Positions 1-12,441 are shown, counted from the stretch's first letter. The stretch is DNA of 64,000 bases from Toxonevra muliebris (GCA_963691655.1 OY829328.1:32445890-32509889), one strand, 5' to 3'. Numbers and translations are program-made. The notes: generated by a model from the sequence alone, not told the origin.

Positions 1-574
1 CCTCTGCACTCAATCCTTTGAAGCATTTGTAGTAATATGCCCAGGTAGAAGACAAACAAACTTTTTTGAGAGAAAAAATAAGGAAAGAAGAAAAAATGGT
101 TAAGAAGAGCAAAACAAAGAGAGAGGTTCTATCCTTCTTCTAACCCATATCGCTTGATTTATTAGTTTATAGTTCAATCTAAGAGTTTAGGTAGAGGAAT
201 AAGTAGAATGAACAGAGCTCATTTTTAAAATGTCGCAGATTTTCGATCATACTTTTCTCAAAAACCTTGCATGATAAATTTTCAATTAGGGGATAGCGGG
301 GCAAAGATAGTCATCCAAAACATTTATGGCTCTAGTGGGCAAATTATCGGCAGAGATAATGGCATCGTTGGAAAACCTTTTTATTTATCTACAATTCCCA
401 TAGACCGCTGTAGGGTAACTTTCAATGCTGTTGGCCTATGACCGGAAAACCCAAGTCACTTTTTGAACTATTTTACCTCAGCTCCAGAGTAAATATAGTT
501 TGAATGCTGAAAATTAAATAAAAACGAAGACGACTAAAACGTTTCCCGACTTTTGTGTAGTTTTCTACAGTTAT
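1..574. other. Non-coding sequence, nothing recognised
   Basis: AT-rich DNA upstream of the first retroelement. I see no long ORF, no terminal repeat and no RNA gene in it. The boundary with the LINE is placed where homology to reverse transcriptase begins and is approximate. Confidence 0.5.
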
Positions 575-1912
575 GGCCGTTAAGGAGAAGCTTTTTTTCT
601 GCGGTAAAGCGTATTATCAGTCCACACCAGCATGGTTTCATTACTGGGCGGTCAACAGTTACAACTCTAGCAGTTTTCACTGATTTCTGTATATCTGCTT
701 TTCAAAATGGCTATCAGATTGACACTATCTACACTGATTTCTCGAAAGCTTTCGACAGTATTTCCCATAACATTTTAATTGCTAAAATTTCAATTTTAGG
801 TATACACTCAACTATCTTGGAGTGGTTGAAGTCTTATCTTCGCAATAGGATATGCTATGTTGATATCGAAGACGTAAAATCTGATCCGTTCATTGCCACC
901 TCTGGCGTTCCGCAGGGAAGTATCCTAGGCCCCCTATTATTCACAATGTTCATTAATGATATTGGTAACTGCTTTTGCCTTTCTAATTTTCTGCTTTTTG
1001 CTGATGATCTGAAAGTCTTTTGCAGAATCAAAAACTTAACTGATATCGTTCCACTTCAATCTGACCTTAATCGTTTAGTCGTTTGGTGTTTTCAAAACAA
1101 ACTAACTCTTAATATAAAAAAATGTTTTCATATGAGTTTTTTAATGTCAGCAAACCATTTTCATTCATTCTATAATTTATCTAATAATGCGCTAAAATCG
1201 GTTGAGGAGTTTCTTGATTTAGGGCTTCTCTTTGATCCAAGGTTTACCTTTGCAAATCATATTAACTTCCTTGTACCAAAAGCTTACTCGCTTTTAGGTT
1301 TTATTCGTCGTTATGGTCGAGATTTTAAAGATCCTTATATGCGTAAAATTTTATATACAACGCTTTTGCGATCCAAACTTGAATACGCTTCTTTTATTTG
1401 GAATCCCTTCTATAACACGCATTCAGCACGTATCGAAAGAATTCAAAGGAAATTTCTGCGTTTTGCCCTCCAACCATTACGTTTTATTGAGCCGATTACT
1501 TATTAGTCTTAAATCTCTTGAGAGTAGAAGAATTATACATTCCCTTATGGTTGTATATGACTTAATATGTGGTAATACTGATTGCCCACTACTACTTGAA
1601 AAAATCAGTTTCAATGTACCTTCTCGTCACTTACGCTATTATGTACCATTTTATGTATCCTCTTTAAAAAGTAATTATCTTCTGAATGCCCCAATTACCA
1701 GGGCCTTGTTTGAATTCAATAAAATCTTACAGCAATGCAATGTTAATTTCTCTATATCTAGAATTAAATTCAAGTATTATGTCGAATCTTTGTATTTATA
1801 ATGCTTAAACTGAATTGTTATTATTTTTTACAATACCTTTGTTATTATCGTAATTTCTAGTCAGTAAGGATATGTTCTATCTGACTGAAAAAAATGAAAA
1901 TGAAATGAAGAG
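575..1912 (+). pseudogene. 5'-truncated non-LTR retrotransposon, reverse transcriptase and C-terminal region
   Basis: The product would copy element RNA into DNA at a nicked target (target-primed reverse transcription). The frame open to about 1505 shows reverse transcriptase motifs in order: QHGFITGRST, the first catalytic Asp in YTDFSKAFDSI, GVPQGSILGPLLF, the FADDLK catalytic box and LTLNIKKC. The rest of the thumb and C-terminal region continues in a second frame to the stop at 1799-1801, including SLESRRIIHSL and NVPSRHLRYY, so there is one frameshift near 1490. The N-terminal endonuclease, ORF1 and the first RT motifs are missing, as expected from 5' truncation. A 3' UTR of about 110 bases ends in short ATGAAA-like repeats near 1885-1912, a usual LINE tail. 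The FADDLK box fits the Jockey/CR1 group; the exact clade is uncertain. Confidence 0.9.
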
Positions 1913-4900
1913 AGAGGATGTAAAAATAACGACTTGTTTTTCGACAGATAATCCATATACAATTTTGTAATATGAATATTACTTAATCAATATCACAGAA
2001 ATGGGAAAAGATCGATTTTATTAATATGTTTCCGAAAAATATCCAGGATTTTTTAGGTTACTACTATTGAATTTCATTTGTATCCTTTGGTATGGTTTCT
2101 TAGATATGACGTTGTACGAGAAGACTAACAAATCTAAAAAAAAAAGTCTTTAAAAATCCAAGATCGATGGATGATTGCTATATTTCATTTCAGGAAGATC
2201 GGTAAGATTCGGGTGGAAAATTCTGAAAAAAAATAACGTTGCCCCGCTCATTCGAACAATCCGTCGTCCATAAACCTTGTTTTATGTCCTATGTGTACTA
2301 TAGAAATATTGTTTTAAAATTTCGTTCGTTTTCATTCAGTCGTTTAAAAGTTTACTTGGTATCTACATAAAAATATTCCAATTTTTTTTTTTATTTTAAA
2401 AATGTTTTTACTCGTCCCTGATATTTATATTTGGCGTCATAAAAACAAATCAAAAGTGATATTAAATTAGTAACTAGTCGGTAAGGGGCCAGTAACTGGG
2501 GCTAGTTTTTTGCGGAAGAAATCTCTTTATGAAAAACAAATATCGAAAGAGAACCAAACTACCCGTTGGTGTTTGTTTTGTTATTTGTGTATGCAGATAA
2601 ATCGTTAGATAATTCTGAGAGATGCTGTTACTCATGTCTTCTCTCTCTCTCTCATTTGTTATTTACTCCCGCTTAAGCAATGATTATTACAACGATGAGT
2701 GCAATGCTTTGTTCAATGAGTGAATTTTAAAAAAACTTCAGACCCTAATATTTTGGAGTTGGCTTAACTGATTTAAAATTTTTGGCTAACTTACTCATCA
2801 AGCTCTTTAAATTGATATATAATATGATATCGTAGCACTTCTGGATCTTCTGGAATAAAATTGTAGTTACACTAAATAAATGTTATAGATAGATACTTTT
2901 TCCTGAAGATTAAATGAAATTGAAAGATTGAAAAAATAAATATCGAACACTCACTTTATGGTTTATTCCGAATACCTCTTAAGTTCGATCATAAAAAATT
3001 AGAATTTAAGAACTTAATCTGCTTTGAGTAGCTCACAGTTTTATTTAAAAATATCTTTAAGCCACACAAAAATATTCTTCAAATTTATGATTTCTTTCAA
3101 CCAATATCTCCTGACAGTGATCTAAAAATATGTATTTATTACATTCAATAACAAAAAGATATGAGTAATATGGAATAAAGCATTTGTGTGTCTATCTCGA
3201 CACACTCGTCTATATACATATATAAATATTAGAAATTCAAATAAGTCATAAGCGAAACTAAAAAAAAAAATCCAATTGACATTTTAGCCACAGTCGTCAT
3301 CCTAACCCATAAACTCAATGACTTTTTTACCGCCGCCGCCATCATAAAACCAACAGCAGCAGCAACGACAGGAAAAATAAAAAGAAAAGGCCAACAAAAT
3401 AATATGGTCAAAACCGCAAGCATACGATTGGCAGTGGCACCACTATCACCGCCACCACTTCTACCGATAGCTTCACCAAGCCACTATAATCACCACCACC
3501 ATCACTACCACCACCACCACCACCACCACCACCACAATAATTGACGCCTTGTGTCAATTCATTTTAAAAACGTTCATTCATATGAAAACCGAAAGAAAAT
3601 AAAAATAGGAACGTATAAAATTTAGTTGTCTCGCCAACAGACGCGATGTCTATGCAGATTTGAAAATGCAATGCAATGAAGTTGGTGTGTGTGCGTGTGT
3701 GTGTATTTGCCTATAACTGTTAATGCATTTAAGCCTAAATTATGATGCGGGTTGCAAAATGTGAAACGGCTCAGAAATGTCAGTTGCTTACTACACAGAG
3801 AGATTGGTATTACACCCATGTACGAATTGTCAATGCGGTTGTCTGATGTATTACGCATTTATTGTTGTTGTTGTTGCCTAAGTCATTGCTTTTGTTGCGG
3901 CAATCATAGGAAATTGCAACTGGTAACAACAAATTTGTTGTTGTTGTTTTGTTTTGCATCTTGTTGTTAACAAATGCGTAAAATGTTTGTGTTTTTGTGG
4001 GGATATGAAAAAAGATTTTTAAATTGGGAAAAAATATTTGCAAGTAAGATTTGAAATAAAAAGTGCGTTAAGGTAGTTGCCGTCGAGCCTTATCGAAATT
4101 GTGAAATACGCAATACATATGTGAAATAGTGAGTCATTAGTGAAGTTTGTTGCTTCAGTCTTTTGTTTTTCTTTGCATAAAACAAACAAATTATCGCAAT
4201 TTCTAATTTTTCTTATGATCTTTAATATAGAAAAAAGATGGTAGCAACTTTGTGGTTTAGTCTTTGGTTTTTGGGCTCTAACTTACAGAATTTTTAGATT
4301 ATTTATGTATATATTATTGTCATTGCGGTTGTCTGCGAAAATCTTACAATTTGCGAATTCCTCTATTTTCTAAAAAATTATAAAAAATTGTATTTTCTTA
4401 TTTTGCCCGCTCTAATAAATACTGATCTTACTTGGATTCGCGCACACGCTCACGCACCTCGACCACACTTCATATATCAATCAAGAAATTCAATTTAACA
4501 ATCCCACACAGAAGGAATTTATATTCACCCATACATAGTATATATTTTTATTCAATTTTTCCAAATTGCATTTATACATTTTGGTGCATTGTGCCATGTA
4601 CGAATAGCATATTCATGTTTTCTGATGTCTTTCGATATCTTTTTCTTTATTCGTTCGTCTGTCTGACGTTGCGCCGTCATGTTCGTTTTGACCACAAACA
4701 GCTGCGCTGAAAATTTAGTCACTATTTCATATTGACAGTCAGTTTTTGCAAGCATGAAATTGTTAACAACATTTGTTATTTTGTATTTGAGACATTTAGG
4801 TTCAATTCAGTCATTGGTTCTTTTGTTGCTGTTTCTTTCTCATTATTGTTTTTTTTTCTGTTGCTGCTGTTGTTATTTTGTTAAAGTATTTTTGTGTTAA

Positions 4901-5240
4901 ACTTAGATCTTGTTTAATATGCCATGCTGTGTTTGTTTGCAATGCAATGCAATGTGACGACGACAATGACATGAATCTATACTGACAATGAATTGCGGTT
5001 GCTGCTGAAACTATTCGCAGTTCATTGCGTATTTTGTAATATTTATTCATTTATTTTTTATTTTTTTTGTTTGTCTTGTTTTTATATTCATATGCATGAA
5101 AATATTAATTCAATCTATAAATGGAATTTATCAGAACTAATTTTAATTTATTTGAACTTAAACTAATGGACTCAAATAATGTAGAAGAGCGGGGGAGGAA
5201 GAAGAAAGGGCAAGTACTTTTCCTTCTAAAGAAAAAAAAT
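1913..5240. other. Non-coding AT-rich stretch with microsatellites
   Basis: Includes a CAC-rich tract (about 3490-3537), a GT tract (about 3684-3706) and TTG runs (3860-3965, 4860-4880). Short ORFs here are low-complexity by-products. No TE protein or RNA gene recognised. Confidence 0.5.
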
Positions 5241-5244
5241 ATTA

Positions 5245-5352
5245 TTGCCACACCGCCGTTCGGAATCGGCGTTAAAATATAGGTCCAAGTATGTGGTATC
5301 ACAATAGGCCATTCAGACCTAAGTGTCTCTCGACAGCCACTCTAACATTACC
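5245..5352 (+). mobile_element. 3' UTR fragment of an RNase H-type LINE
   Basis: The stretch TGTGGTATCACAAT at 5292-5305 is identical to 63978-63991, which lies just downstream of the LINE stop codon near the window end. A preceding GGAATCGGCG-like segment resembles the GGAGTCGCGCC that precedes the motif in that copy. This is therefore the dead-on-arrival 3' end of a related element. The hexamer array begins at its last bases. Confidence 0.7.
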
Positions 5353-5760
5353 TTTCCCATTCCCATTCCCATTCCCATTCCCATTCCCATTCCCATTCCC
5401 ATTCCCATTCCCATTCCCATTCCCATTCCCATTCCCATTCCCATTCCCATTCCCATTCCCATTCCCATTCCCATTCCCATTCCCATTCCCATTCCCATTC
5501 CCATTCCCATTCCCATTCCCATTCCCATTCCCATTCCCATTCCCATTCCCATTCCCATTCCCATTCCCATTCCCATTCCCATTCCCATTCCCATTCCCAT
5601 TCCCATTCCCATTCCCATTCCCATTCCCATTCCCATTCCCATTCCCATTCCCATTCCCATTCCCATTCCCATTCTCATTCCCATTCCCATTCCCATTCCC
5701 ATTCCCATTCCCATTCCCATTCCCATTCCCACTCCCACTCCCACTCCCATTCCCATTCCC
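5353..5760. repeat. (CCCATT)n hexanucleotide array, about 68 units
   Basis: An almost uninterrupted 6-bp tandem repeat of about 408 bp. Variants are few: one TCTCATT unit near 5672 and a cluster of CACTCC units near 5729-5747. It then decays into a pyrimidine-rich border (5761-5812). All six frames stay open (Pro-Phe, Pro-Ile, Gly-Asn, Gly-Met, Trp-Glu repeats), which explains the overlapping long ORFs; none should be read as a gene. The opposite strand is (GGGAAT)n, with a GGG every six bases. It abuts a LINE 3' end and probably grew from its tail. Confidence 0.97.
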
Positions 5761-5812
5761 TATTACTATTCTCATCCTCACCCTCAATCTTGTCCTCATC
5801 TTCATCTTTGAA

Positions 5813-8800
5813 ATTCGATAAGAGTATAATTTTTGCATATTTTTTGATTGAAGCTAGATTCAGAAACTTGCTGTTTTCGATAAAGGACCGGACTAAAACC
5901 ATCAATATTTCAATTAATTTGACTTGTAGTTTGGCATTGTTGTGCGATTGTGTCATTTCAGGCCAGTTAAGTGTGAATCAAGATCAGAACGTTATATAGC
6001 TTTACTCCCCAAACTAAAAAGTTTTGCCAAATATTTAGAAATCAGTTCGAAGCTGATTTTGTAAGAGTTTAGTGATAGCAGATATAAAACTATACCTAGT
6101 AGTTAAAAAAAATTTGAGTCTGGATTCGTAATCTTCATATCACGCTGGAATTCCGAGATAATCCAGCTTAAAGCTGTTAAAATTGTATAAAATTATTGAT
6201 TTCAGAGTATAGTTTCATAGTGAACTACAATCAATCATTTAGCTGTTGAATCGCCATTGACTTATTCAATCAATCATGTACTGCTACATGCGATTTAAGC
6301 AATAAAATCCATATCGGAAATTGTTCTTGAGTTAGAAAGAATTTAACATTTTGTTAATTCATTACCTCATTTTTTATATAATTCCTAGGGCTTCTCCACA
6401 ATCAGTAAATCCATATTACCGATGCATTGTGCTCCAATTTTACATACTCATCAATTATGTAATAAATTCATTCTCACAAACGGATTTTTTTCTTAAAAAT
6501 TGACGTTAAAAATTGCCTACTGATAAACGAAATCATGTAAAAAGCTTAACCGTTTTCAGCCCAACGTTGCCATACGCCGAAAAAATTCTTAAAATTCACT
6601 AACGCATCAACTATTTGAAGATCATACACAATAATTTGTATTGATATCGATGTACATCTGGAACAATGGCCATAAGAGTGTTAAATATCTCTGAACAAAA
6701 TAAACAAGTTTAACTTCCAAAAAAAAGGAAAGATGAAATTTTATTAAGTGCCGCCAGAGTCTGCGTTAAAAATTCTTACATTGATGGTTTTTATAATTTT
6801 ATTGGCGGTCTATTTTTTTTTATTTACTTATTTGCCAAAAAGTTTGACGCAGAACTTTGCATAAGCTCAGAGTTGAAGTTAAAATTGTATATACTCGCTT
6901 TTACAAATCGCTGAGTTTGTTTTTAAAATTCTTTTTCGGCAAAACAAAAAAAAAAAGGTAAAGCAAAAAGGTAAGCATACCAGGGTGATAAATATATTGA
7001 TTGCTGTCCATTAAATTTGCGTTGATAATTACGTTATTGTTCGTGGTGGCACTTTTTTTTCGTGGTTTTTGTTTCGTTTTTGCTTACACAAAGGACCAAT
7101 TCCGAGTGTGGTAATAAATATTTTTATGTTTTTGACTTATTTTAACTGGTTCTTGCTGTTGTTGTTCGATGCAATTCAAAGGTACATACCTACATGGTCT
7201 GAGAGTTCAGTTAAATTATGCATTAATTTTTTTGTTCTTTTTTTTATATTTTGTTAATTGTTCCACGAGACATACAGTATGAGTCATAAGGAAGAACATG
7301 TTTAGCATTGCTATAGTCATTGGCATAGTATTAAAAACGCTATTTGTATATAAATGATTTTTTCACATTCAATTGCTGGCTGAATCACAGTTAAACGTTT
7401 AGATCAAACTTTTGTAGCTAGAAACATGTGTGAAGCGCATTCCCTCTATACTTTAAGCCCCCATTAAAAAAGGATTTTCTACCTTTTATAATAAAGGAGG
7501 TATGTGTCACAGTTTAATGAACAATTTTTTTTCACATATAATTTTTCTTTCTCAATAAAAATCGAATACAAATAAAATATTCTAACTATAACATTCTAAC
7601 AATTTAAATAGAAATTTTTTAAAAATTCAGTTTAACTATTCAACCCACATCATTGACTTCTCAGTGTCAATAACAGCAAATTGCATGCAAAATGCAAATT
7701 CCATAAAATCAAACCACAAAAAGAAAAACAAACAAAAAAAAATCACCACACAGCAACACAAAACAAACACTTCAATGATATCGAAAATGTTACAATACAA
7801 AAAAAAAAAATGGGAAAAAGGAAATAGAAAAACTCTGTAACAAAAGCATGAAGAAACTACTAAAAATATGCATAAAATGGCAAATTGCAGGAAAACAGCA
7901 ACAACAACAAAAAAACATAGTTGAAGCTAAGCAGCAGCAGAAAAAGTATGGAAGGCCATCAAGAAATTACAACGAATAAATAAACAAACAAACCTCAGAT
8001 AGACAAATAGTTAGTAGCAAAGAAAAACAAAAACCCAAAGAAATATTATGAAAAATTGCAGAAGTTGAAATATTTCAACAGCAAGTCAAACTACACTTCA
8101 GCACCAACTTGCATCAAACTCTATTCGTAACTCGCAACACACTCAAACTGTAAACGTTAAAAATGTACAAAAAAAAAAGAAATGAAAACGTTACAAACAT
8201 ATATAAAAATAAAGAAGTGCTTGAGTCACACACATACTCTCACATAAACTAAAAACAGCAACAGAAAAGCATCAACAACAGACATCACCTTAACTTAAGT
8301 TTATGATGAGTAGTACCACACCGCGCTGTACATCAACATGCCACGCCACAACAGCAAAGCAGAGCAACACAACACACCATCAAAAGAAGAATAAGCAGCA
8401 CATTTGCCAAAGTTGTCATTCAAAACGGCGCTGCATAGACGCCACCTTACTTCAAACAGTATACTGCAATATCAATTTATCTATTCAACTATCTACATAC
8501 ATATACATATGTTTGTATGCCTATCTATCTCTGGTAAGTTAAGCAAACTCATGAATTCAATGATCAATTTAAGCGTTCAACCGATGAGCCATTAAGGAGG
8601 TATACATACACACATTCCTACATACATGTGTGCGTGTGTTTATATATCTGTGTTTCATTTGCTCGTCCGTCCCTCCGTCCATTACATTACCTAAAACATA
8701 TGTATGTATATTCGTACATATATCAATCCTGTCTATAAGTTGTATTCATCCATCCATCCATCTAGCATCCATCTATACACATGTTTTCATTCTATACCAT

Positions 8801-10010
8801 TTCGTTTTCAATCTCTACATCCATTCTAGCTATATATATATATATATATATATACATTAAAATGGATCGAGGCCCTATTCAAAAAAAAAAAGTTGTAAAA
8901 AGAGGTAAACTCTCTTAAAATGATTAGAATGGTTTATTTTATGATGATTCCCGAAATATTTCAGCTCTACCGATTACCGTTCGTTTTGAAAAAAAACTTT
9001 AACACTAGATTTACGAATTTCAAATTTTGGATTTATTGAACAAAAAAAAAAAAATAAATTTTTTTGAAAGTCATGATGAAGTTTAGTGATTTCTGCATTA
9101 ATATAAATATTTTTTCCAATTCATTTTCTGTTAGATACCCTAAGTTCAAATACTGGTATGTGGTATACATATTTTTCCCAACACCCGTCAGTATGACGTT
9201 TTTGTAAAAATAACTTTTTATTTTGAATGTAAGAATGTTTCTGTAGACTACTTTTATCAAAATAAAATGTATATTCAAAAATTTTTGGCTCCTGGAAAAA
9301 AAATTTATTGAAATCTGTTCTCGAATTCGAGATAATTAGTTCTTTGTTGTTATTTCAGTGATATTGTTCATACGATTTCTACTAAAATTACAAGTCCGCA
9401 ATTTTTTGTTTAATTTGTTGATTGATTTCTCAAATATTTTGATGCAGAACCTAAACATTTTTGAGTTTCTATATTTGTGAGCTTTTATTTGGTTAATCAA
9501 AAGTAGCTTACGGAAAAATTTTCCAACACAAAAGTCGAAACCTAGATTCATTTGAGAGATATACAACAATATCTTTTTATCGTGATGCACTTTAATGTGG
9601 AGAAGTATGTTACATAATGTAACTCTACTCATAGTTCGTAGTTGGTAGTTAGTAGTATGTAGTTTGTAGTATTCAACTACTACTAAAATGTGTGCTGCGC
9701 TTTGATGCTGATTGATTGTTGCAGTTGCATGTTAAACGAGTTAAATGAAAACGATTACTCATGATGCATGTGCTGCAAATGTTGCATGTCGCATGCGACA
9801 ACATACATACATGTGCATATATGTATTTATTCTAAAATTTTATTGTGATTTTGCTTTTCTTTTCTCTTTTTGCTTATTGCTGGTTCTTTTTGATTTTTTC
9901 CTTTTTACCGCTGGTTGTCACAAATTATTTTTCGGCAAATATCTGAAAAGTAGGGGAATGTCATCTAGGTTGGAACACCTTTTGACTTTTGCGCATAACT
10001 TCCGTTGTGG
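5813..10010. other. Non-coding stretch, AT-rich, no element recognised
   Basis: Contains A-rich, CAA/CAG-rich sequence (7680-8310), CATA/CATC-rich sequence (8460-8830) and a (TA)n tract at 8831-8854. Short ORFs lack any family resemblance or exon-like composition. Nothing functional could be supported. Confidence 0.45.
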
Positions 10011-10420
10011 ATAGGTAGGTAGGTAGGTAGGTAGAGAGGCTACTCCCTCTAACAGAGGGAGCACAATTAGTGCTATAGCGCCGTGTTGATACTACAACAT
10101 CATTTGTGAAAGGTTGTTTGCACTTTGTTATCTAGAGCCATTTCGTGAGATTGAGAAATTGGAGGGGTTTTCCAATTTCGAGTTTGGAGATATTGGTTAT
10201 GTCGTCGAAAAAAGGTTCCTGGAATAGTTTTAATCTGGTTCTAGCAAGTGCCGGGCAATGACAGAGAAAGTAGGTTAGAGTATCTCTTTCTTCAAGGTTG
10301 TTGCAGCTTCTGCAGTGTGTGGTGTGTGGGAAGCGGGGTGGGGCGGGGTCAATAGGGGACCGCATTAAAAGATACAGTAAATACAGATTTTTGGAAGTTG
10401 GGGTGAAATATGAGGTCAAA
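10011..10420 (-). pseudogene. C-terminal fragment of an RNase H-type LINE ORF2, with (CCTA)n tail
   Basis: On the minus strand an ORF from 10419 to 10132 encodes the last part of a LINE polyprotein. It has a Cys-His cluster (CRSC, then CHCPAL) followed by LARTRLKLF, and it matches in layout the C-terminus at 63634-63957 (CECPSLARRRLKLL). Everything upstream, including reverse transcriptase and RNase H, is missing. After the stop codon a 3' UTR of about 100 bases carries TGTAGTATCAA (reverse complement of 10085-10095), related to the TGTGGTATCAC motif of the other two LINE ends here. It finishes in about six CCTA units (10011-10034 on the plus strand read as GGTA). It is a 5'-truncated dead copy of the LOA/I-like group; the clade name is inferred. 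Confidence 0.8.
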
Positions 10421-11038
10421 TTTAAAATATCAGATCCAACATGGAGGACATGAAAGTCTAAAACTAATATAATTTGTACGGAAAGTAGACACTACAAGGT
10501 TTGTATGGCTCTGAATTCAAATATAGAGTCAAAAATTTAAAATTGATGGAAATGATGTGTGCAAAATAAAAAGCTAAACTCCAACTCAATGATCGGAATG
10601 TTAAAATTCAATGAAATCTCTGTACTGAATCATCTGGAAAATTCATTGAACTGGCACAAAAAATCACATTTTGAGTCTCTATCTTCACTTCACTGTTTGT
10701 AGCAGCAATTCTGTTCAAGCAATAGTAAGGAAAACAACAGCGCACAGTCTGTTTATACAATGGTGTTCACTTTTGGATGGGACTTAATAGCAAAATCTGT
10801 TGGTTTAACATACTTTCCATTTCATACAACAGCGTTTTCCTCTCTATAGAAGAAGAATAAAATCAAGAAAGCTTCAGTTACGTGTGTTTGAAAGCTCATA
10901 TTGCTGCCCTAATTTACTATGGCCCTAACATAAAATTTTTCAATACCGAGTTTTTGATGGATTATGATTAATGGTGGAATATATCTTGACCCTCAAATGC
11001 ATAAGTCCGCCTCAAAGCGGATTTCCATATACTTATAT
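10421..11038. other. Non-coding sequence, nothing recognised
   Basis: Moderately AT-rich DNA between the LINE tail and the piggyBac-like element. No ORF or terminal repeats seen. Confidence 0.45.
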
Positions 11039-11058
11039 TTAACACGCATCCGTCGTTG

Positions 11059-11252
11059 GTATCAAATTGATACATTTTTCAAATATAAGTTGTTGCTATT
11101 TTTGTGTTTACGCTGAAATCGGGCTGAGATTTCGGCTTAATTAATAAATCGTATAAATATTTTATGTTTTTGATGTCCTAAATATTGTCACATGTGCGCA
11201 AAATGCGTGGCACAAAATGTCACGAATCTGTCGTTAAGTATCAAATTGATAC
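11059..11252. promoter_or_regulatory. Subterminal palindromic repeats of the piggyBac-like element
   Basis: GTATCAAATTGATAC, a palindrome around one central base, occurs at 11059-11073 and 11238-11252, each just after GTCGTT plus two bases. A variant GTACCAAATTGATAC lies at 12380-12394 near the other end, in mirrored arrangement with GTCGTTGAT on its minus strand. The spacing to the ends suggests transposase-binding sites; that role is inferred from known piggyBac subterminal repeats. Confidence 0.6.
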
Positions 11253-11323
11253 AAAGCATATAATTCCCTCACATGGAGGATGTACATCGGCTCTTTGAGA
11301 TGTTGTGAATTGTTGGCCAAATA

Positions 11324-12110
11324 AATCGATGTAAACGTTTTGATAACACACAAAATCGGCAAGAATTGAGAAGCAGAGATAAATTAGCACCGATTCGTGA
11401 AGTTTTTGACAAATGGACAAACCGTTTGAAAACATTATCTTTGCCAGGATAATGTGTAACGGTTGACGAGCAGCTGATTCCCTCCCGTGGTCGAACGCCT
11501 TTTACATAATATATTCCATCGAAACCTCATAATTATGGCATGAAACTGTGGCACGTATGCGATTCTGAAACTTTGTATGCATGTAATGCCGATGCATACG
11601 TTGGCCGCAATCGTAATTGTTTCACTGCAGTAAACGTTGGTGAAGAAGTTGTGCTACAGTTGACCGAGAGCTTGAATAGCAGAACTTTTACGTGCTGGCA
11701 ACACAATTGAAGCGAAGACAAATGACACTCGTGGGAACAATACGAAAAATTCGGAAAGAAATACCATTGATTTTGCTCGCTATGAAAAGTAAACCACAAT
11801 TTCTTTCAGAATTTGTTATCGATAACAATTTGAGCACTACTACGAGAGTACATCAAGTTTGAAGTATCGACGACGTTTGTTTCTTATTGAGCTTGGAAAC
11901 TCATTGGTTCGCCTATACATTAAATCGTGAGCTCGCATGCCACAAGGGGCGAATGCTTTGAATGCCTCTAACCGTATTCTAAGAACTGAAGTAGAAAATA
12001 TCGCAGCAAATAATAACCCAACGAATTCTATAGGCGTGTTAGATGCCATGTATGGTTTGAAAATAAGATAAACTCTGTACATTCGATGCCAGATGTGGAA
12101 GATGTAAACG
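11324..12110 (+). pseudogene. Disabled piggyBac-family transposase
   Basis: The transposase would cut and paste the element at TTAA through a DDD/RNase H-like core in the nucleus. From 11324 one frame reads through family motifs: SRDKLAPIREVFDKW, then VTVDEQL with the first catalytic Asp, RGRTPF, YIPSKPHNYGMKLW and CDSETLYACNADAY. It is interrupted by two TAA stops, one just before VTVDEQL and one just before YIPSKP. A shifted frame near 11695-11860 continues with MTLVGTIRKIRKEIP, and another near 11865-11930 with RRRLFLIELGNSLV, the late C-terminal part. The stretch between these, where the third catalytic Asp normally lies, is missing. The N-terminus before the LRFD-like motif is not recognisable. 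Clearly dead; the family assignment is firm because motifs occur in the right order inside matching TTAA-type ends. Confidence 0.88.
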
Positions 12111-12441
12111 ATCACCGATACTTATTGTGTGAAAAGTGTGATATTATTATTCATTGCTTCCCTAGTAAAAATCATTTTTTTATTTCATTTAATTTTTCGT
12201 TTTTGTTCTCATTAAATTTTACACATGTTTGATAATTTACATAAATAAATAAATAAAATAATAAAATGAAATTGTTTTTATTGCACAAAATGATTGAAAG
12301 GTTAATAATTCAATGAGAATAATCAAGCAAAATATCAATTATAAATCAATCCACTTAATTTTAGTTGTGGATTTACATTGTACCAAATTGATACATCAAC
12401 GACTGATTCGGTTGGCAAAATGAACGACGGATGCGTGTTAA

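Larger units (their letters stand above)
11039..12441 (+). mobile_element. piggyBac-like DNA transposon with TTAA target duplication
   Basis: TTAA at 11039-11042 and at 12438-12441 flank perfect 15-bp terminal inverted repeats CACGCATCCGTCGTT (11043-11057 and, inverted, 12423-12437). TTAA duplication is the hallmark of the piggyBac superfamily, and the interior encodes a matching transposase. The element between the duplications is 1395 bp, shorter than the usual 2.3-2.5 kb, so it is internally deleted. Subterminal copies of GTATCAAATTGATAC lie at 11059-11073 and 11238-11252, and a one-base variant lies at 12380-12394. Confidence 0.92.

Noticed and set aside
3229..3423. Hydrophobic 64-residue ORF
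   Set aside because: Derived from CAG/CCG-rich low-complexity DNA on the opposite strand; no exon signals or neighbours.
5353..5760. Telomere-like repeat
   Set aside because: The unit GGGAAT differs from insect TTAGG, flies lack telomerase repeats, and the array is internal beside a LINE end.
5291..5956. Long ORFs of Pro-Phe, Pro-Ile, Gly-Asn, Gly-Met and Trp-Glu repeats
   Set aside because: They are translations of a 6-bp tandem repeat, which keeps every frame open. No gene.
11241..12115. Three minus-strand ORFs of 64-91 residues
   Set aside because: Shadows of the plus-strand piggyBac transposase remnant.
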